Positions 1 to 10,884 of a stretch of DNA of 64,000 nt are shown here, one piece after another (the stretch's first letter is position 1; the number at the start of each line of letters is the position of its first letter). Made by a program: the position numbers and the translations under genes. Source of the stretch: Acinetobacter nosocomialis NIPH 2119 (GTDB lineage Bacteria > Pseudomonadota > Gammaproteobacteria > Pseudomonadales > Moraxellaceae); NCBI RefSeq assembly GCF_000368085.1, contig NZ_KB849239.1:1998389-2062388 (forward strand), written 5' to 3'. The notes beneath the pieces are model-generated. The model did not search any database. It worked only from the letters and a program-made list of their open reading frames with translations, and was not told the origin of the DNA.

Positions 1-1260
1 ATCAGTTGCATTAGTGCCTGCTGCTACATTGGTAATCTTCTGATTGCCTGCATTAATCCCTGCAGTCGTTACACTTGGGCCGCCGGTAATGGTTAATCCA
101 CTGTTATCAACCTTGGTGTTACCTACCGTTAAGCTACCGGAATTGGTTAATGCAATGTTGTCATTCACATTGTATTTATAGGTATTGGTTGCAGGGTCAT
201 ATACTGCTGTGGTGTTGATGCCATCTGCAAAGTTAACTGTTTCACCTAACTTCACATTGTCTGCCGTACCACCATTCACACTAAAGTTCAGGCCTTTGTC
301 TGCCGTCGTTTGGGCTGCTGCTGCATTCTTCACTGCCGTGTTTGCAGTATTTTGAGCAGTGGTTACATTTTGGTTCGTGGTATTTAACTGGCTACCATTT
401 ACTGCATCTGTAGAACTCGCTGAAATAGTTCCAGCTGCAACATTGGTAATTTTCTGATTGCCTGCATTAATCCCTGCAGTCGTTACACTTGGGCCGCCGG
501 TAATGGTTAATCCACTGTTATCAACCTTGGTGTTACCGACCGTTAAACTACCCGCATTGGTTAATGCAATGTTGTCATTTACATTGTATTTATAGGTATT
601 GGTAGCAGGGTCATACACTGCTGTGGTGTTAGTGCCATCTGCAAAATTAACCGTTTCACCCAGCTTCACATTGTCAGCTGTACCACCATTGACACTAAAG
701 TTCAGGCCTTTGTCTGCCGTCGCTTGTGCTGCAGCAGCATTGGTCACCGCTGTGTTTGCTGTGTTTTGAGCAGTCGTTACATTCTGGTTGGTCGCATCTA
801 ACTGGCTACCATTTACTGCATCTGTAGAGGTCGCAGAAATAGTTCCAGCTGCAACATTGGTAATCTTCTGGTTACCCGCATTAATACCTGCGGTCGTTAC
901 ACTTGGACCACCTGTAATAGTTAAACCACTGTTATCAACTTTGCTGTTGCCTACCGTTAAGCTACCCGCATTGGTTAATGCGATATTGTCATTCACATTG
1001 TATTTATAGGTATTGGTGGCAGGGTCATAGACTGCTGTGGTGTTAGTGCCATCTGCAAAGTTAACCGTTTCACCCAGCTTCACGTTGTCTGCTGTACCAC
1101 CATTGACACTGAAGTTCAGGCCTTTGTCTGCCGTTGCTTGGGCTGTAGCAGCATTGGTCACTGCCGTGTTTGCAGTGTTCTGGGCAGTTGTTACGTTCTG
1201 GTTCGTGGTATTTAACTGACCACCATTCACTGCATCTGTAGAACTCGCTGAAATAGTTCC
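1..1260 (-). repeat. Tandem 414-bp coding repeats in the left adhesin
   Basis: Three in-phase copies are visible. The same junction (after CTG of the AACTGGCTACC/AACTGACCACC motif) falls at 391, 805 and 1219, a spacing of exactly 414 bp or 138 codons. Copies differ by scattered substitutions only. The array continues to the left edge, so the copy number is at least three and could be larger. Such repeats can expand or contract by recombination and are difficult for short-read assembly. Confidence 0.93.
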
Positions 1261-3129
1261 TGCTGCAACATTGGTAATTTTATTTCCGCCATTGTCTAGC
1301 CCAGTATTCGTTAATTTTACTGGACCATTAGCTCCGCCATTAACTGTAACCCCTGAACTATTCAGGGTCGTATTACCAGTTATTACACTATTTAATGAAA
1401 TATCATCTGCTAAATCAAAAGTAACATCAGTATTGCTATTTAATTCATCCGCTACTTTAGCAACAGTATTTTTACCATTGATAAAGCTGACTTTATCAGT
1501 AGTACTATCACCAATAGTTGCTTTATTTGTTGTTCCTTGACGTACCGTAAATGTATTCGCATTTACAGTATAAGTCGTTATACCGTTACTATCAGTTCCC
1601 TGAGCAACTGTCGTACCTGTTCCGGCTAAAACTTTAGAAGTTGCTTTCTTTAACTGTGCAACATTGGCTGCATCTGTATCATTCGTTCCAGCCGCAACGC
1701 TAGTAATCTGACGAGTTCGTGTAGTTCCATTTCCAACTGAAACAGCAGCATCTGTCGCCTTCCAAGTACTATTCGTATTTGTCGTGCTCGTTTCAGTTAA
1801 AGGGTCATATCCGAGTGACCCCGAAGCTCGATCAGCCACTGAATCACTACCTAGAGCAACAGAGTTAGTTTGTAAGGTTTGTGCTCTTACACCAATTGCT
1901 ACAGATGTTTGAGAGGAAGCCGCACTATTTGAACCAATAGAAACGCTTTGGTCTCCAGCTGTAGCAACCGAACCAACCGCTACAGCCAAATTTGAAGCGG
2001 TTGATTGCGTACCTACAACTACTGCATTTGTGCCAGTCGCCGCAGTGTTAGTACCTATTGATATCGAATTTGCCCCAGACGCACTGGCACCCTTTTTACT
2101 CGCTGATGCACCTGATTGAACATAAGGAGTGCCTTTTAAGTCACTTCCAGCACCAATAGCAATCGAATCACCTCCTGTAGCAGCAGAGTTAATACCTACA
2201 GCAACATCACCTGTATTTGCGGTATAAGCTAGTGAACCAATAGATAAACTACCTTGTCCACGTGCTTCTGCTTTTACGCCTACCGCAACTGAAGCGATTG
2301 ACCCAGCTGTCGCTACAGGACCCAAAGCTGTACCCAAATCAGTAGCTGTAGCCTTAGGGCCTACCGCAACTGCAGCTTCACCTGTTTGTACTCTGGTATA
2401 ACGATTTCCTACCCCAGATGCACCGCCATTTGTTTTTTCAAAGTCAACTAAGTAATCGCCTGTCAAATTTTTATATGCAGCCGCTGTAGCAGTATTATTA
2501 TATAGAGCGTTATCTCCGGCAGTTGGTGTGTAGTTATAAGCTGGTGGGTTTGTACTAGCAACTTTATCCATATCGTCAGCACCGATCGCTACAGATGAAT
2601 TACCTGTTGCTGTCGCCTGACCACCTATTGCAAGAGCCTGAGATCCGCTTGCTCTAGATTCAGCACCAATAGCTATCGACTCATTATAAGTTCCTGTAGC
2701 ATTTGCTGGATTTGCAGTAGATGCTTGACTACCTATTGCAATATCTCTATCTGAATCTGTTACTGCACCACAACCTATTGCTAATGCACGTTCTCCTCCT
2801 GCAGTAGCTCGGTCTCCAGTTCCCCCCACTCCTGTTCCAGTACATGCAGAAATTGCCGTGGCATTATTTCCAGTAGCAAAACCTCCTGACACTCCAACTT
2901 CACCAAAAGTAATAGACGGAACGAGTACAGTTAATATGCCCCAAGTAAGTAGTTTAATTTTAAAATTAATTGAAGTTGAGGACTGTAGAAAATCGGTGGC
3001 TTCAGTAGAAGGCATCAAAGCATTATTTGTTCTTTGACTACGAGTTTTTGAATGACCCTTTGCAATTTCTGAAACAGCAACCCAAATTCCTAATGAAGCA
3101 TTCCAAATTACTTTGTATATCTTATTCAT
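1..3129 (-). CDS. Trimeric autotransporter adhesin, N-terminal part (runs off left edge)
   Basis: Type Vc secreted adhesin; only the first 1043 codons are inside the window and the frame is open to base 1. It starts with an extended signal peptide ([18 protein letters not shown]), then a hydrophobic signal segment at about residues 50-75. Next comes a YadA-like head rich in repeated AIG/VAIG motifs (about residues 100-440), a neck and stalk region, and from about residue 630 a tandem array of 138-residue units containing GLNFSVNGG, NYKYNVNDN-like and ITGGPSVTTAGINAG motifs. The start is set by the ESPR and a GAGTAAG ribosome site. The C-terminal beta-barrel anchor must lie left of base 1. It lies downstream of tpgA in the same direction, so it is a paralogue of Ata and not a fragment of it. 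Full length and ligand are unknown. Confidence 0.95.
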   Translation of the reverse strand, partial: MNKIYKVIWNASLGIWVAVSEIAKGHSKTRSQRTNNALMPSTEATDFLQSSTSINFKIKLLTWGILTVLVPSITFGEVGVSGGFATGNNATAISACTGTGVGGTGDRATAGGERALAIGCGAVTDSDRDIAIGSQASTANPANATGTYNESIAIGAESRASGSQALAIGGQATATGNSSVAIGADDMDKVASTNPPAYNYTPTAGDNALYNNTATAAAYKNLTGDYLVDFEKTNGGASGVGNRYTRVQTGEAAVAVGPKATATDLGTALGPVATAGSIASVAVGVKAEARGQGSLSIGSLAYTANTGDVAVGINSAATGGDSIAIGAGSDLKGTPYVQSGASASKKGASASGANSISIGTNTAATGTNAVVVGTQSTASNLAVAVGSVATAGDQSVSIGSNSAASSQTSVAIGVRAQTLQTNSVALGSDSVADRASGSLGYDPLTETSTTNTNSTWKATDAAVSVGNGTTRTRQITSVAAGTNDTDAANVAQLKKATSKVLAGTGTTVAQGTDSNGITTYTVNANTFTVRQGTTNKATIGDSTTDKVSFINGKNTVAKVADELNSNTDVTFDLADDISLNSVITGNTTLNSSGVTVNGGANGPVKLTNTGLDNGGNKITNVAAGTISASSTDAVNGGQLNTTNQNVTTAQNTANTAVTNAATAQATADKGLNFSVNGGTADNVKLGETVNFADGTNTTAVYDPATNTYKYNVNDNIALTNAGSLTVGNSKVDNSGLTITGGPSVTTAGINAGNQKITNVAAGTISATSTDAVNGSQLDATNQNVTTAQNTANTAVTNAAAAQATADKGLNFSVNGGTADNVKLGETVNFADGTNTTAVYDPATNTYKYNVNDNIALTNAGSLTVGNTKVDNSGLTITGGPSVTTAGINAGNQKITNVAAGTISASSTDAVNGSQLNTTNQNVTTAQNTANTAVKNAAAAQTTADKGLNFSVNGGTADNVKLGETVNFADGINTTAVYDPATNTYKYNVNDNIALTNSGSLTVGNTKVDNSGLTITGGPSVTTAGINAGNQKITNVAAGTNATD

Positions 3130-3630
3130 ATACTTACTCGCATTTTACAAAAAACAGACAATACTTACCTAAAGCTACACAAAGTTTCAAAAAACTAAAG
3201 GTATGAAAAATTTCGCGAAATATATCAAAGAAAAAATGAGAGGTAAATCACAGAAATTTAATGTAATGCGATGAAAAACAAGAAAAAAGAACAATATATA
3301 ATCAAATAAATATAAAAAATATATTATGATTTTTTACTACAAATTTAACTTTGTAATTAAGTTCTGTATTTTTTAGGCTAGAAAGATAATAAAAATAAAA
3401 TATTGAGTTTAAATTTATATTTAAAAACTATCGTTTTACTTCATTAAAAAAATTTTAATTATTTCGATAAATAATTTTTTTAATAACTCATTGGTAAAGA
3501 TATTCTTTGAAACATGAAGGGTAGATTCAAAAATTAAATGACTTACTAACCTCACCACACTTTTATAATTTTGAAAGATGATTTTTATATAAAAATTTAA
3601 GTATATCCTTTTTTGGTTTTTTAGCCTCTT
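3130..3630. other. AT-rich spacer between tpgA and the left adhesin
   Basis: About 500 bp without a credible reading frame. It holds the 5' leader and presumably the promoter of the left adhesin (minus strand); I cannot name a -35/-10 pair with confidence because almost every hexamer is AT-rich. The tpgA terminator lies at its right end, which suggests that the left adhesin is transcribed separately from ata-tpgA. Confidence 0.6.
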
Positions 3631-3666
3631 AAAAACGAAAAAGTAACCACCCTATGGATGATTACT
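3631..3666 (-). terminator. Intrinsic terminator of ata-tpgA
   Basis: On the minus strand an 11-bp stem (3656-3666 with 3642-3652, two G-U pairs) closes a 3-nt loop and is followed by a T-rich tract (complement of 3631-3641). It starts about 20 bp after the tpgA stop codon. Confidence 0.8.
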
Positions 3667-3684
3667 TTGCCGTGACAGACCGTT

Positions 3685-4464
3685 TTACCAACTTATATTA
3701 ACACGTCTATTTGGTGCTAAACATTGAATAAGTTGTGAACTATTATTACCGCTACATTGCTTGTATAAATCGGTCTGGCTATTTGCCTGTATTTGTATTC
3801 GGCTTGCTTCAATACCTTGTTGTACCAATAATTTAGCAACCGTATTAGCACGTTGTGATGACAATTGCTGATTGTAACTAAATTTGCCTAACCGATCTGT
3901 AAAGCCTGAAACAATAATAGGATTTGTTGTTTGGCTTTTCTTAATCTGCTCAGCAATTTTGATAATGCTATCATCACCCTCTTCAATAGCATTAACATCA
4001 AATCGATCAAAAGCGAATAATACGCTTGATGTACGATCTGCAATTACAGTGCTATATGCTGATGCCTGATTATTTTCACCCCAAGCAATTAAACCTTCAC
4101 ATGCTTCACCTTTCCAAGATAAGCGGTCTGCTAAGTATTGCTTATTAAAATCAACACGTAACTGGCAACGTTGGTACTGGTGTGTGTTAGGAACACGGAC
4201 ATCTAGTACATAATTCCAAACTTTTACTGCAAAAAGTCCTTCACTAAACTGAGGGTTTCCCAGTAAAGCTCGAATTTGGTCTTTATTTAGTCCTTGGTCT
4301 AAACGAGCAACATCTTGGTATTCATAGCGTTTTACTTGTTTCAAATAACTTTTTTCAATCGCTGGAAAATGAACTTCCTGTGGCTGAGCTGGTTCATTTG
4401 CATAAGTCGTTACCGCGAAACCAGCAAAAGCTGCTACGACCAAGCTTTGGATTGTTTTATTCAT
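3685..4464 (-). CDS. tpgA: TpgA-like periplasmic anchor protein (BamE-like plus OmpA C-terminal domain)
   Basis: 259-residue exported protein. A signal peptide covers about residues 1-22 (ends TTYA). An N-terminal domain of BamE/SmpA type follows, with the typical [16 protein letters not shown] segment near residues 58-73. A C-terminal OmpA-like peptidoglycan-binding domain (about 145-259) has [17 protein letters not shown] and a final NRRVNISW motif. It lies 60 bp after ata on the same strand with no terminator between, so the two are probably one operon. In Acinetobacter sp. Tol 5 the protein with this architecture and position, TpgA, binds the adhesin AtaA and the cell wall; the same role is inferred here from position and domains. 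Confidence 0.86.
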   Translation of the reverse strand: MNKTIQSLVVAAFAGFAVTTYANEPAQPQEVHFPAIEKSYLKQVKRYEYQDVARLDQGLNKDQIRALLGNPQFSEGLFAVKVWNYVLDVRVPNTHQYQRCQLRVDFNKQYLADRLSWKGEACEGLIAWGENNQASAYSTVIADRTSSVLFAFDRFDVNAIEEGDDSIIKIAEQIKKSQTTNPIIVSGFTDRLGKFSYNQQLSSQRANTVAKLLVQQGIEASRIQIQANSQTDLYKQCSGNNSSQLIQCLAPNRRVNISW

Positions 4465-4524
4465 TTCTATAATCTCTTTAATCTGTCGAGCAAGGAGAGC
4501 ATTGCTACTCTCCTAACCAGTTTC

Positions 4525-7500
4525 TTAGTTAATAACACCACTAATACCAATACGAACACTTGGCTCACCTTGAGATGCAGCTGCTACACCACCGGTGATT
4601 GACCAACGACCATTGTCAGATGTTTTACGTAAGGTCACACCGACTGCGTTCTCACCACCATGATATGCAGCACCTACAGCATAGGTATATTTACCTGCTA
4701 CAAACGGCGCATTTTCCATGGCCATCGCAGCAGCAATACCCGCATTGGCTTTTTTCTCAACATCATCAATACGTTTATTGGTGTCATAGAACACTTGTTG
4801 TAACTGATCACCCAGATTGGTAATTTTATTACCCAATTCTTGGTTCGACTGATTTAAGGTACCAATGGCATCGTTAATATTGTCTTTGCCCGTTCCACCA
4901 ATGTTTTTAGTCGTGATTGAACCATCACTATTAACAGTTGTATTTCCACCAATACTGTTTTTAATACTGTTTGAAATATTGTGAATCTGACCACCATTTA
5001 CGGCTTGGTTTGAACCAGCTTTAATCTCGCCATCTTTGACACCTTGAACAACTCGATCACCGTCTTTACCAGCCATATTTACGCTAGTACCACCTGTGTC
5101 TTTACCGACCGTGATTTCACCATTTGTTTTTTGCTGTTGAACTAAACCGGCTTTACCATTAGAAATGTTGTCGATGTTGTTTTGAATGTTCTTAATATCA
5201 TTCGAGTTCTTATCGACTTGATTTTGAACATTCCATAATTGTCCGCCATTTACGGCGTCTTTAGAGCCTTCAGCAACTTTACCATCAGCTACATTTTTCA
5301 GATTGGTACCTTTATCTCCACCACCTAAAGTGACTGAGTTTTTGTCAACATTGCCATTTTTATCTTTGTCATACTGCACCGCATGATCAGAAAGTTTGCC
5401 AATATCTTTACCAATTTGATCTTTAACTTCATTAATTTGCTTATCTAACTGGCCTTTGTTCACTGCATCTTTTGCATTAACACCATCTGCAACATTGGTA
5501 ATTTGTTTACCACCTGCATTAATGCCGTTTACTGTGATACTTGGACCGCCTTTAATGATAAGACCTTGCTGATTCAAAACATGACCACCAACATTTACAC
5601 TGTCGAACTTCACATCTTTTAGCATCTCGATTTTGATGCCATCTTGTGTAGTACGAGTAATAATGTTTTCACCGCTGGTTCTATCTTCAGCAGTTTCTGG
5701 ATTAGCCCCACCCACAATATTAATGGTGTCACCAAGCTTACGATGGACAGCTTTACCCTGAGTTGCTTTCTGGGCATTTGCACCAAAATTTAGCCCTTTT
5801 TGGGTCAAGTCATTTACACCATTTGTGACTTTGTCATCTACAGACTTGATTGCGTCATTGATGTTGTTTTTACCTGTTCCACCAATGTTGTTAGTGGTCA
5901 GACTACCGTCTGGATTAACAATAGTATTTCCACCAATACTATTTTTAATACTTGTTGAGATGTTATGTACCTGACCACCATTTACAGCATCTTTAGAGTT
6001 TTGTGCAATCACACCGTTCGCAACATCAGTAATTTTCTTACCGCCAGCATTAATACCATCTTTAGTCATGCTTGGACCATCTTTAATGGTTAAGCCATTA
6101 TTAGTAAGTATGCTATCGCCTGTAGTAACACTATCTAAAGTTAGATCTTTCTTGGTCGCCACCTCGTAGTTAGTACTACCATCTTTATTAACAGTTTGTT
6201 TTACAACAATGTTGTCGCCTTCAGTTACGGTCGTTTTTGCTTTAGTCGCAGTATTTTTTACTTCACTAATTGCATCATTAATATTATTTTTACCTGTTCC
6301 ACCAATGTTATTGGTCGTCAGGCTGCCGTCTGGATTTACAACTGTATTGCCACCAATGCTGTTTTTAATACTGTTTGAAATATTATGAATCTGACTACCA
6401 TTTACCGCTTCTTTTGAAGTCGCTGAAATGTTGCCAGCTTTCACGTTATCTAAGACCGTACCGTCCTTACCTTTTAAGGTAACTTTATCTTTGGTTTTGG
6501 CATCATCGTATTTCACTGCAGCATCATCAGTTGCATTTTGCTTGGCAGCAAGATCATCTAACTGACCTTTATTCACTGCATCTTTAGCATTTACGCCATC
6601 GGCAACATTGGTAATTTGTTTGCCGCCAGCATTAATACCTTCTTTAGTAATGCTTGGACCTTCTTTAATAGTTAAACCATTTGTGTTTATAGTCGTGTTA
6701 CCGGTAGTGACACTATCAAACTTCGAGTCTTTTAACAGTTCAATCTGAATGCCATCTTGGGTAGTACGGGTAATGACATTTTCACCGCTTGTTTTTGAAG
6801 CCGGAGTTGCAGCATCCGCACCGCCTACGATATTAAACTTGTCACCAAGTTTACGGTGGACATCTGCTCCACTGTTGCCAGCAAAGTTCAGGCCTTTGTT
6901 TTCAAGCTCAACCTTGGTATTGTCGATTTTGCTATTCAGCTCAGTTTTTGTGTTACCAATCGTGTTGTTTAACTCAGTTTTCGTGTTGTTAATCTGAGTC
7001 GTTAACTGATCTTTGGTGTTATTTAACTTGGTGTTGGTATCAGTAATCTGGTCACCCAGGTCTTTCTTGGCATCATTCAGATTCTTGTTGGTATCTGCGA
7101 TCTGATTACCTAAATCTTTTTTCGCATCATTTAACTGATTATTCGTGTCAGTAATTTTGCCATTTAAGTTCTCTTTGACTTTGGTGAGCTGATCAACATT
7201 CACCGCATCTTTGGCATTTACGCCATCAGCAACATTGCTAATTTGTTTGCCACCCGCATTAATACCTTCTTTAGTAATGCTTGGACCGTCTTTAATAGTC
7301 AAACCATTGTTGTTCAAAGTGGTATTGCCAGTAGTCACACTATCAAACTTCGAGTCTTTTAACAGTTCAATCTGAATACCATCTTGTGTGGTACGGGTAA
7401 TGACATTTTCACCGCTCGTTTTTGAAGCTGGCGTTGAAGCGTCCGCGCCACCTACGATATTAAGCTTCTCACCAAGTTTACGGTGTACATCCGCACCGCT

Positions 7501-10098
7501 ATTACCGGCAAAGTTCAAGCCTTTGTTTTCAAGCTCAACCTTGGTATTGTCAATTTTGCTATTTAGCTCAGTTTTCGTGTTACCAATCGTGTTGTTTAAC
7601 TCGGTCTTGGTATCGTTAATCTGAGTCGTTAACTGATCTTTGGTGTTATTTAACTTGGTGTTTGTATCAGTAATCTGGTTACCAAAGTCAGTTTTTGTAT
7701 CATCTAACTTTTGATTAAGATTAGTAATATTCTGCGCATTCTTACTAATATTGCTCGCGTTTTGACTCACACGCCCATCAACATTTTTAAGTTGACGTAC
7801 TGTTACCGCGTCTGAGTCGGCTGAGCCATCTTCTACATTGGTAATACGGCGTTCTTTTCCAGCTGATCCAACAGAAATAACACCATTAGATTTAGAAGCA
7901 TCGCGATTAGTCAGGAAAGAACTTCCTGTCGCTTCAGTTGCTACAGCATCTTGGCCTAAAGCAACACTATTTTTAGCTTCTACTTTACTGCGTGCACCTA
8001 AAGCTACACCACCTTCAACCAAAGACTGGGCACCTTGACCAACTGCAACTGCATTTTCTTGGTCAGCAATTGCGCCACCACCAATGGCTGCAGCATTTTT
8101 ACCCTTGGCTTTTGCACCGCCACCTACAGCAGCAGCATTTTCATTTGCAGCTTCAGCCCCTTTACCAATTGCAGCCGAGTTATCGCCTGTTGCTTGGGCA
8201 CCACTACCAATTGCAGCAGCGCTGTTCCCAGTCGCTTTTGCACCTTCACCTGGTTTATTACCAGAACCAATTGCCGTTGAATTTGTACCTGATGCCAATG
8301 AGTTAATACCCATTGCAGATGCACCATCACCTGTTGCTTGTGCAACAGCACCGAATGCAGCAGCACCTTTACCTGAAGCATTAGACATGACGCCAAAAGC
8401 AGATGAAGCATCACCAGTTGCTTTAGATGTCATACCAAAAGCCGAAGAAAAGGCGCCTGTACCTACTGCTTGAACACCAACAGCCGTTGAGCCGTGATTT
8501 GCTTCAGTTGTTGGATAGCTGCCTGCTTTAAGCACACCACCAGTAATTTCTGTATAGGTTTTACTCAGCTCAGCATCTTGGGCAATTTTATCAACATCAT
8601 CTCCACCAATTGCGACAGAAGAGTTTCCTTTTGCAATAACATCTGCACCAATTGCAATCGACTGATCTCCAATTGCTTTAGTTTGATCACCAATCGCAAT
8701 TGACTGATTGCTATAGCCAGATGGCGTTCCTTCTGCCCCTTTAGTCGATGCATTACGTCCAATAGCAACGTCACCACGACCAATTGTTTGACTGCTACTT
8801 CCCATTGAAATTGCGCCAGAACCTGCTGCTTGTGCATATGCACCAATCGCCATTGCCTCACGAGCAGTAGCCGAAGTATTCACCCCAACAGCAATTGCAT
8901 TACGTCCAGTTGCTCCATCATTTTCAAAATTACCACCTTGCTGGCCATTATCATTGATACTGACATAGTGAGTACGAGCTGCTTTTAACTGACGTATAGT
9001 GGCAGCATCAGAATCTGCTGCACCATCTGCTACATTTTGAATACGGCGCTCACTTCCCACATCGCCAATTGATAAAACGCCAGTTGGAGCGGATTGTTTA
9101 GTTAAGAAACTTTCACCAGTAGCTTGGACTGCTTTTGAATCTTTACCTAATGCAATACTATTTTCTGCTTCTGAACGGGCACCTTTACCAATTGCTACAC
9201 CACCATCAAAAGTAGCCTCAGCTTGGTCTCCAATTACAACCGCATTATCTTTTTGTGCTTTTGCGCCTGTACCAATTGCAACAGATTTTTTACCTTTAGA
9301 CTCTGAAAATGCACCAATCGCTAAAGCATTTTCTTCCGTTGCTACTGCACCACCACCAAAAGCAATCGAGTCTTTACCCGTTGCTTTTGTTGCCATTTTA
9401 GGTTGGTAAGCAGCACCTGCTTGCCCCGCAACTGGGTCAGCATTTTCAATATCTGGCGAACCAATTGCAATTGAACGGTAACCTTCTGCAGTTGCCGAGT
9501 GACCAATTGCTAAAGAGCCTTTACCGGTAGCAGCTGCAACATTACCAATGGCTTGAGAAAAATCGGCAGTCGCGGCAGATTGACGCCCAAGTGCGAGAGC
9601 AGTATTTCCAGAAGACAAAGCTCCAGTCCCAATTGCTACGCCTGAAATACCTTGAGTTGTCGCATAAGAACCAATTGCGGTACCTAAACCTTTCTCAACT
9701 ACGGCGCCAGTACCCACACTGATCGCACCGCCCTGTTTCATTGCACCAGCATAAGCACCAGTAGAATTATTATAAGGATTATTACGGTTTGCGATGTTAG
9801 AGCCCATTCTGTCTTGTGTTTGAGCTCCACAACCAATAGCAACATCTTTTTCATTGGCTGTACTCGCATTCCCCTCACGACATGAAGTTGTACCTGAAAT
9901 AGAGGTCCCTTGACCTACTCCCCCTTCGGTATTTGTCCCTGCGAAAGCATTTGGAGCAAAACTAATTACACTTGTTAAAACTACCGCTGATACATTTAAA
10001 GTTTTTGATTTAGTCTTTGTTTTACCTTTTGCAATTTCAGATGTTGCAACCCATGCTCCAATTGAAGCATTCCAAATGACCTTATAAACTTTATTCAT
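4525..10098 (-). CDS. ata: Trimeric autotransporter adhesin Ata
   Basis: 1857-residue type Vc adhesin that forms homotrimeric surface fibres. Start placed at the ESPR ([18 protein letters not shown]), 12 codons inside the longest frame, after a GAGAAG ribosome site. The order is ESPR and signal peptide (about 1-55), then two YadA-like head regions full of AIG motifs (about 60-365 and 385-755). Each head closes with a neck containing the SADSDA(A/V)T(I/V)RQLK-type motif. A long stalk follows with [10 protein letters not shown] coiled-coil stretches, several INAGGKQI(T/S)NVADGV necks and repeated GLNF domains. The C-terminal anchor (about 1765-1857) ends in a beta strand with terminal asparagine. 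In A. baumannii Ata binds collagen and other matrix proteins and supports biofilm; binding here is inferred from family. tpgA follows immediately. Confidence 0.96.
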   Translation of the reverse strand: MNKVYKVIWNASIGAWVATSEIAKGKTKTKSKTLNVSAVVLTSVISFAPNAFAGTNTEGGVGQGTSISGTTSCREGNASTANEKDVAIGCGAQTQDRMGSNIANRNNPYNNSTGAYAGAMKQGGAISVGTGAVVEKGLGTAIGSYATTQGISGVAIGTGALSSGNTALALGRQSAATADFSQAIGNVAAATGKGSLAIGHSATAEGYRSIAIGSPDIENADPVAGQAGAAYQPKMATKATGKDSIAFGGGAVATEENALAIGAFSESKGKKSVAIGTGAKAQKDNAVVIGDQAEATFDGGVAIGKGARSEAENSIALGKDSKAVQATGESFLTKQSAPTGVLSIGDVGSERRIQNVADGAADSDAATIRQLKAARTHYVSINDNGQQGGNFENDGATGRNAIAVGVNTSATAREAMAIGAYAQAAGSGAISMGSSSQTIGRGDVAIGRNASTKGAEGTPSGYSNQSIAIGDQTKAIGDQSIAIGADVIAKGNSSVAIGGDDVDKIAQDAELSKTYTEITGGVLKAGSYPTTEANHGSTAVGVQAVGTGAFSSAFGMTSKATGDASSAFGVMSNASGKGAAAFGAVAQATGDGASAMGINSLASGTNSTAIGSGNKPGEGAKATGNSAAAIGSGAQATGDNSAAIGKGAEAANENAAAVGGGAKAKGKNAAAIGGGAIADQENAVAVGQGAQSLVEGGVALGARSKVEAKNSVALGQDAVATEATGSSFLTNRDASKSNGVISVGSAGKERRITNVEDGSADSDAVTVRQLKNVDGRVSQNASNISKNAQNITNLNQKLDDTKTDFGNQITDTNTKLNNTKDQLTTQINDTKTELNNTIGNTKTELNSKIDNTKVELENKGLNFAGNSGADVHRKLGEKLNIVGGADASTPASKTSGENVITRTTQDGIQIELLKDSKFDSVTTGNTTLNNNGLTIKDGPSITKEGINAGGKQISNVADGVNAKDAVNVDQLTKVKENLNGKITDTNNQLNDAKKDLGNQIADTNKNLNDAKKDLGDQITDTNTKLNNTKDQLTTQINNTKTELNNTIGNTKTELNSKIDNTKVELENKGLNFAGNSGADVHRKLGDKFNIVGGADAATPASKTSGENVITRTTQDGIQIELLKDSKFDSVTTGNTTINTNGLTIKEGPSITKEGINAGGKQITNVADGVNAKDAVNKGQLDDLAAKQNATDDAAVKYDDAKTKDKVTLKGKDGTVLDNVKAGNISATSKEAVNGSQIHNISNSIKNSIGGNTVVNPDGSLTTNNIGGTGKNNINDAISEVKNTATKAKTTVTEGDNIVVKQTVNKDGSTNYEVATKKDLTLDSVTTGDSILTNNGLTIKDGPSMTKDGINAGGKKITDVANGVIAQNSKDAVNGGQVHNISTSIKNSIGGNTIVNPDGSLTTNNIGGTGKNNINDAIKSVDDKVTNGVNDLTQKGLNFGANAQKATQGKAVHRKLGDTINIVGGANPETAEDRTSGENIITRTTQDGIKIEMLKDVKFDSVNVGGHVLNQQGLIIKGGPSITVNGINAGGKQITNVADGVNAKDAVNKGQLDKQINEVKDQIGKDIGKLSDHAVQYDKDKNGNVDKNSVTLGGGDKGTNLKNVADGKVAEGSKDAVNGGQLWNVQNQVDKNSNDIKNIQNNIDNISNGKAGLVQQQKTNGEITVGKDTGGTSVNMAGKDGDRVVQGVKDGEIKAGSNQAVNGGQIHNISNSIKNSIGGNTTVNSDGSITTKNIGGTGKDNINDAIGTLNQSNQELGNKITNLGDQLQQVFYDTNKRIDDVEKKANAGIAAAMAMENAPFVAGKYTYAVGAAYHGGENAVGVTLRKTSDNGRWSITGGVAAASQGEPSVRIGISGVIN
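6590..7630 (-). repeat. 627-bp direct repeat in the Ata stalk
   Basis: Two near-identical blocks lie 627 bp (209 codons) apart: the same CAAAGTTCA junction occurs at 6882 and 7509. Each block encodes a coiled coil with repeated TELNN-type segments, a [17 protein letters not shown] domain and the GGKQI neck. The two copies differ slightly; the copy nearer the C-terminus has an additional short coiled-coil insertion. Confidence 0.85.
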
Positions 10099-10884
10099 AA
10101 AACTTCTCAGACAAATACCAAAATTAAAGGTCAATAAAAATGTAGAAATACATTTTTAAAAAAATTTGACCAAAAAAAAGAGGCGGCATCCTAATTGAAT
10201 AAATTTAAGGGGTAAACATTAGATCCTTTAAATTTATGAAAAAGTGAGACAAAATTCACAAAACAAAAATATTGATTAATTTTTAATTATTTGAATTTAT
10301 TGATATATTTTAAAAGCAAATCATATTATCTCTATTGTGTTAATAATTTGTAAATTTATTTTAAAATAGAATAATAACTCTAAATATATGGTTATTTTTT
10401 ATGAAATTAATAAAATAATAAACTCTTTAAAATACACTTGTACTCCATTAAAAATAGAATATTAACTCTAAAATAAATACCATTATTAATATAATTATTC
10501 TGTAATAATTACCTATTTAAAATACATATGTATATTATAAATAATAGTGCCTTTATACTACTAATAATAAATAATAAAATAAATAAAATTTTAAATATAC
10601 TTAATAAAAATACCTATTATAAAATAAAATTAAAGAAAGTATTTTTTGAAAGCTGACCGCCTTACTTGTACGGCAAAGAATAATTATTAAGTAAAAATGC
10701 TCAGCTTCACTACAAAATTTCATTCTTCTTAAGAATTAATCTATTGATTCATAACATTTTTAAAAAAAAGTTGACTAAATTAGTCCTTTTTTCAACATTT
10801 TCTATTGTCATGCCCTTGTAATTTTTAAAATACACATCACTATAAAAAACATGGCAACCTCGTTGTCACTCATTAGGAGTGCCC
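10099..10884. other. AT-rich spacer between ata and lon (divergent promoters)
   Basis: About 790 bp, with no credible gene on either strand. It must hold the ata promoter (minus) and the lon promoter (plus). Upstream of lon a TATAAA (around 10840) and several TTGTxA hexamers are present, but no pair with ideal spacing stands out. A 22-bp direct repeat occurs at 10363-10384 and 10451-10472 (one mismatch). Confidence 0.6.
10363..10472. repeat. 22-bp direct repeat upstream of ata
   Basis: Copies at 10363-10384 and 10451-10472 share 21 of 22 bases (core TAGAATA then TAACTCTAAA), 88 bp apart, about 265 and 353 bp upstream of the ata start. Could be a protein-binding site pair or chance similarity in AT-rich DNA. 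Confidence 0.55.

Noticed and set aside
1..1260. CRISPR-like periodicity
   Set aside because: The 414-bp units are coding, in phase and have no short repeat/spacer structure.
788..1540. Plus-strand reading frames opposite the left adhesin
   Set aside because: They are antisense shadows of repetitive adhesin codons, recur with the 414-bp repeat and have no homologous features.
1..3129. Left adhesin as a pseudogene fragment of ata
   Set aside because: It has its own ESPR, ribosome site and an open frame to the window edge; nothing shows a break.
6196..8703. Plus- and minus-strand frames inside ata (for example 7992-8306 and 8124-8414)
   Set aside because: Low-complexity frames produced by the repeated AIG-type head motifs; the ata frame is complete and fully accounts for the region.
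8494..8861. Overlapping frames at the end of the first Ata head
   Set aside because: No ribosome site or family match; the region is coding for Ata.
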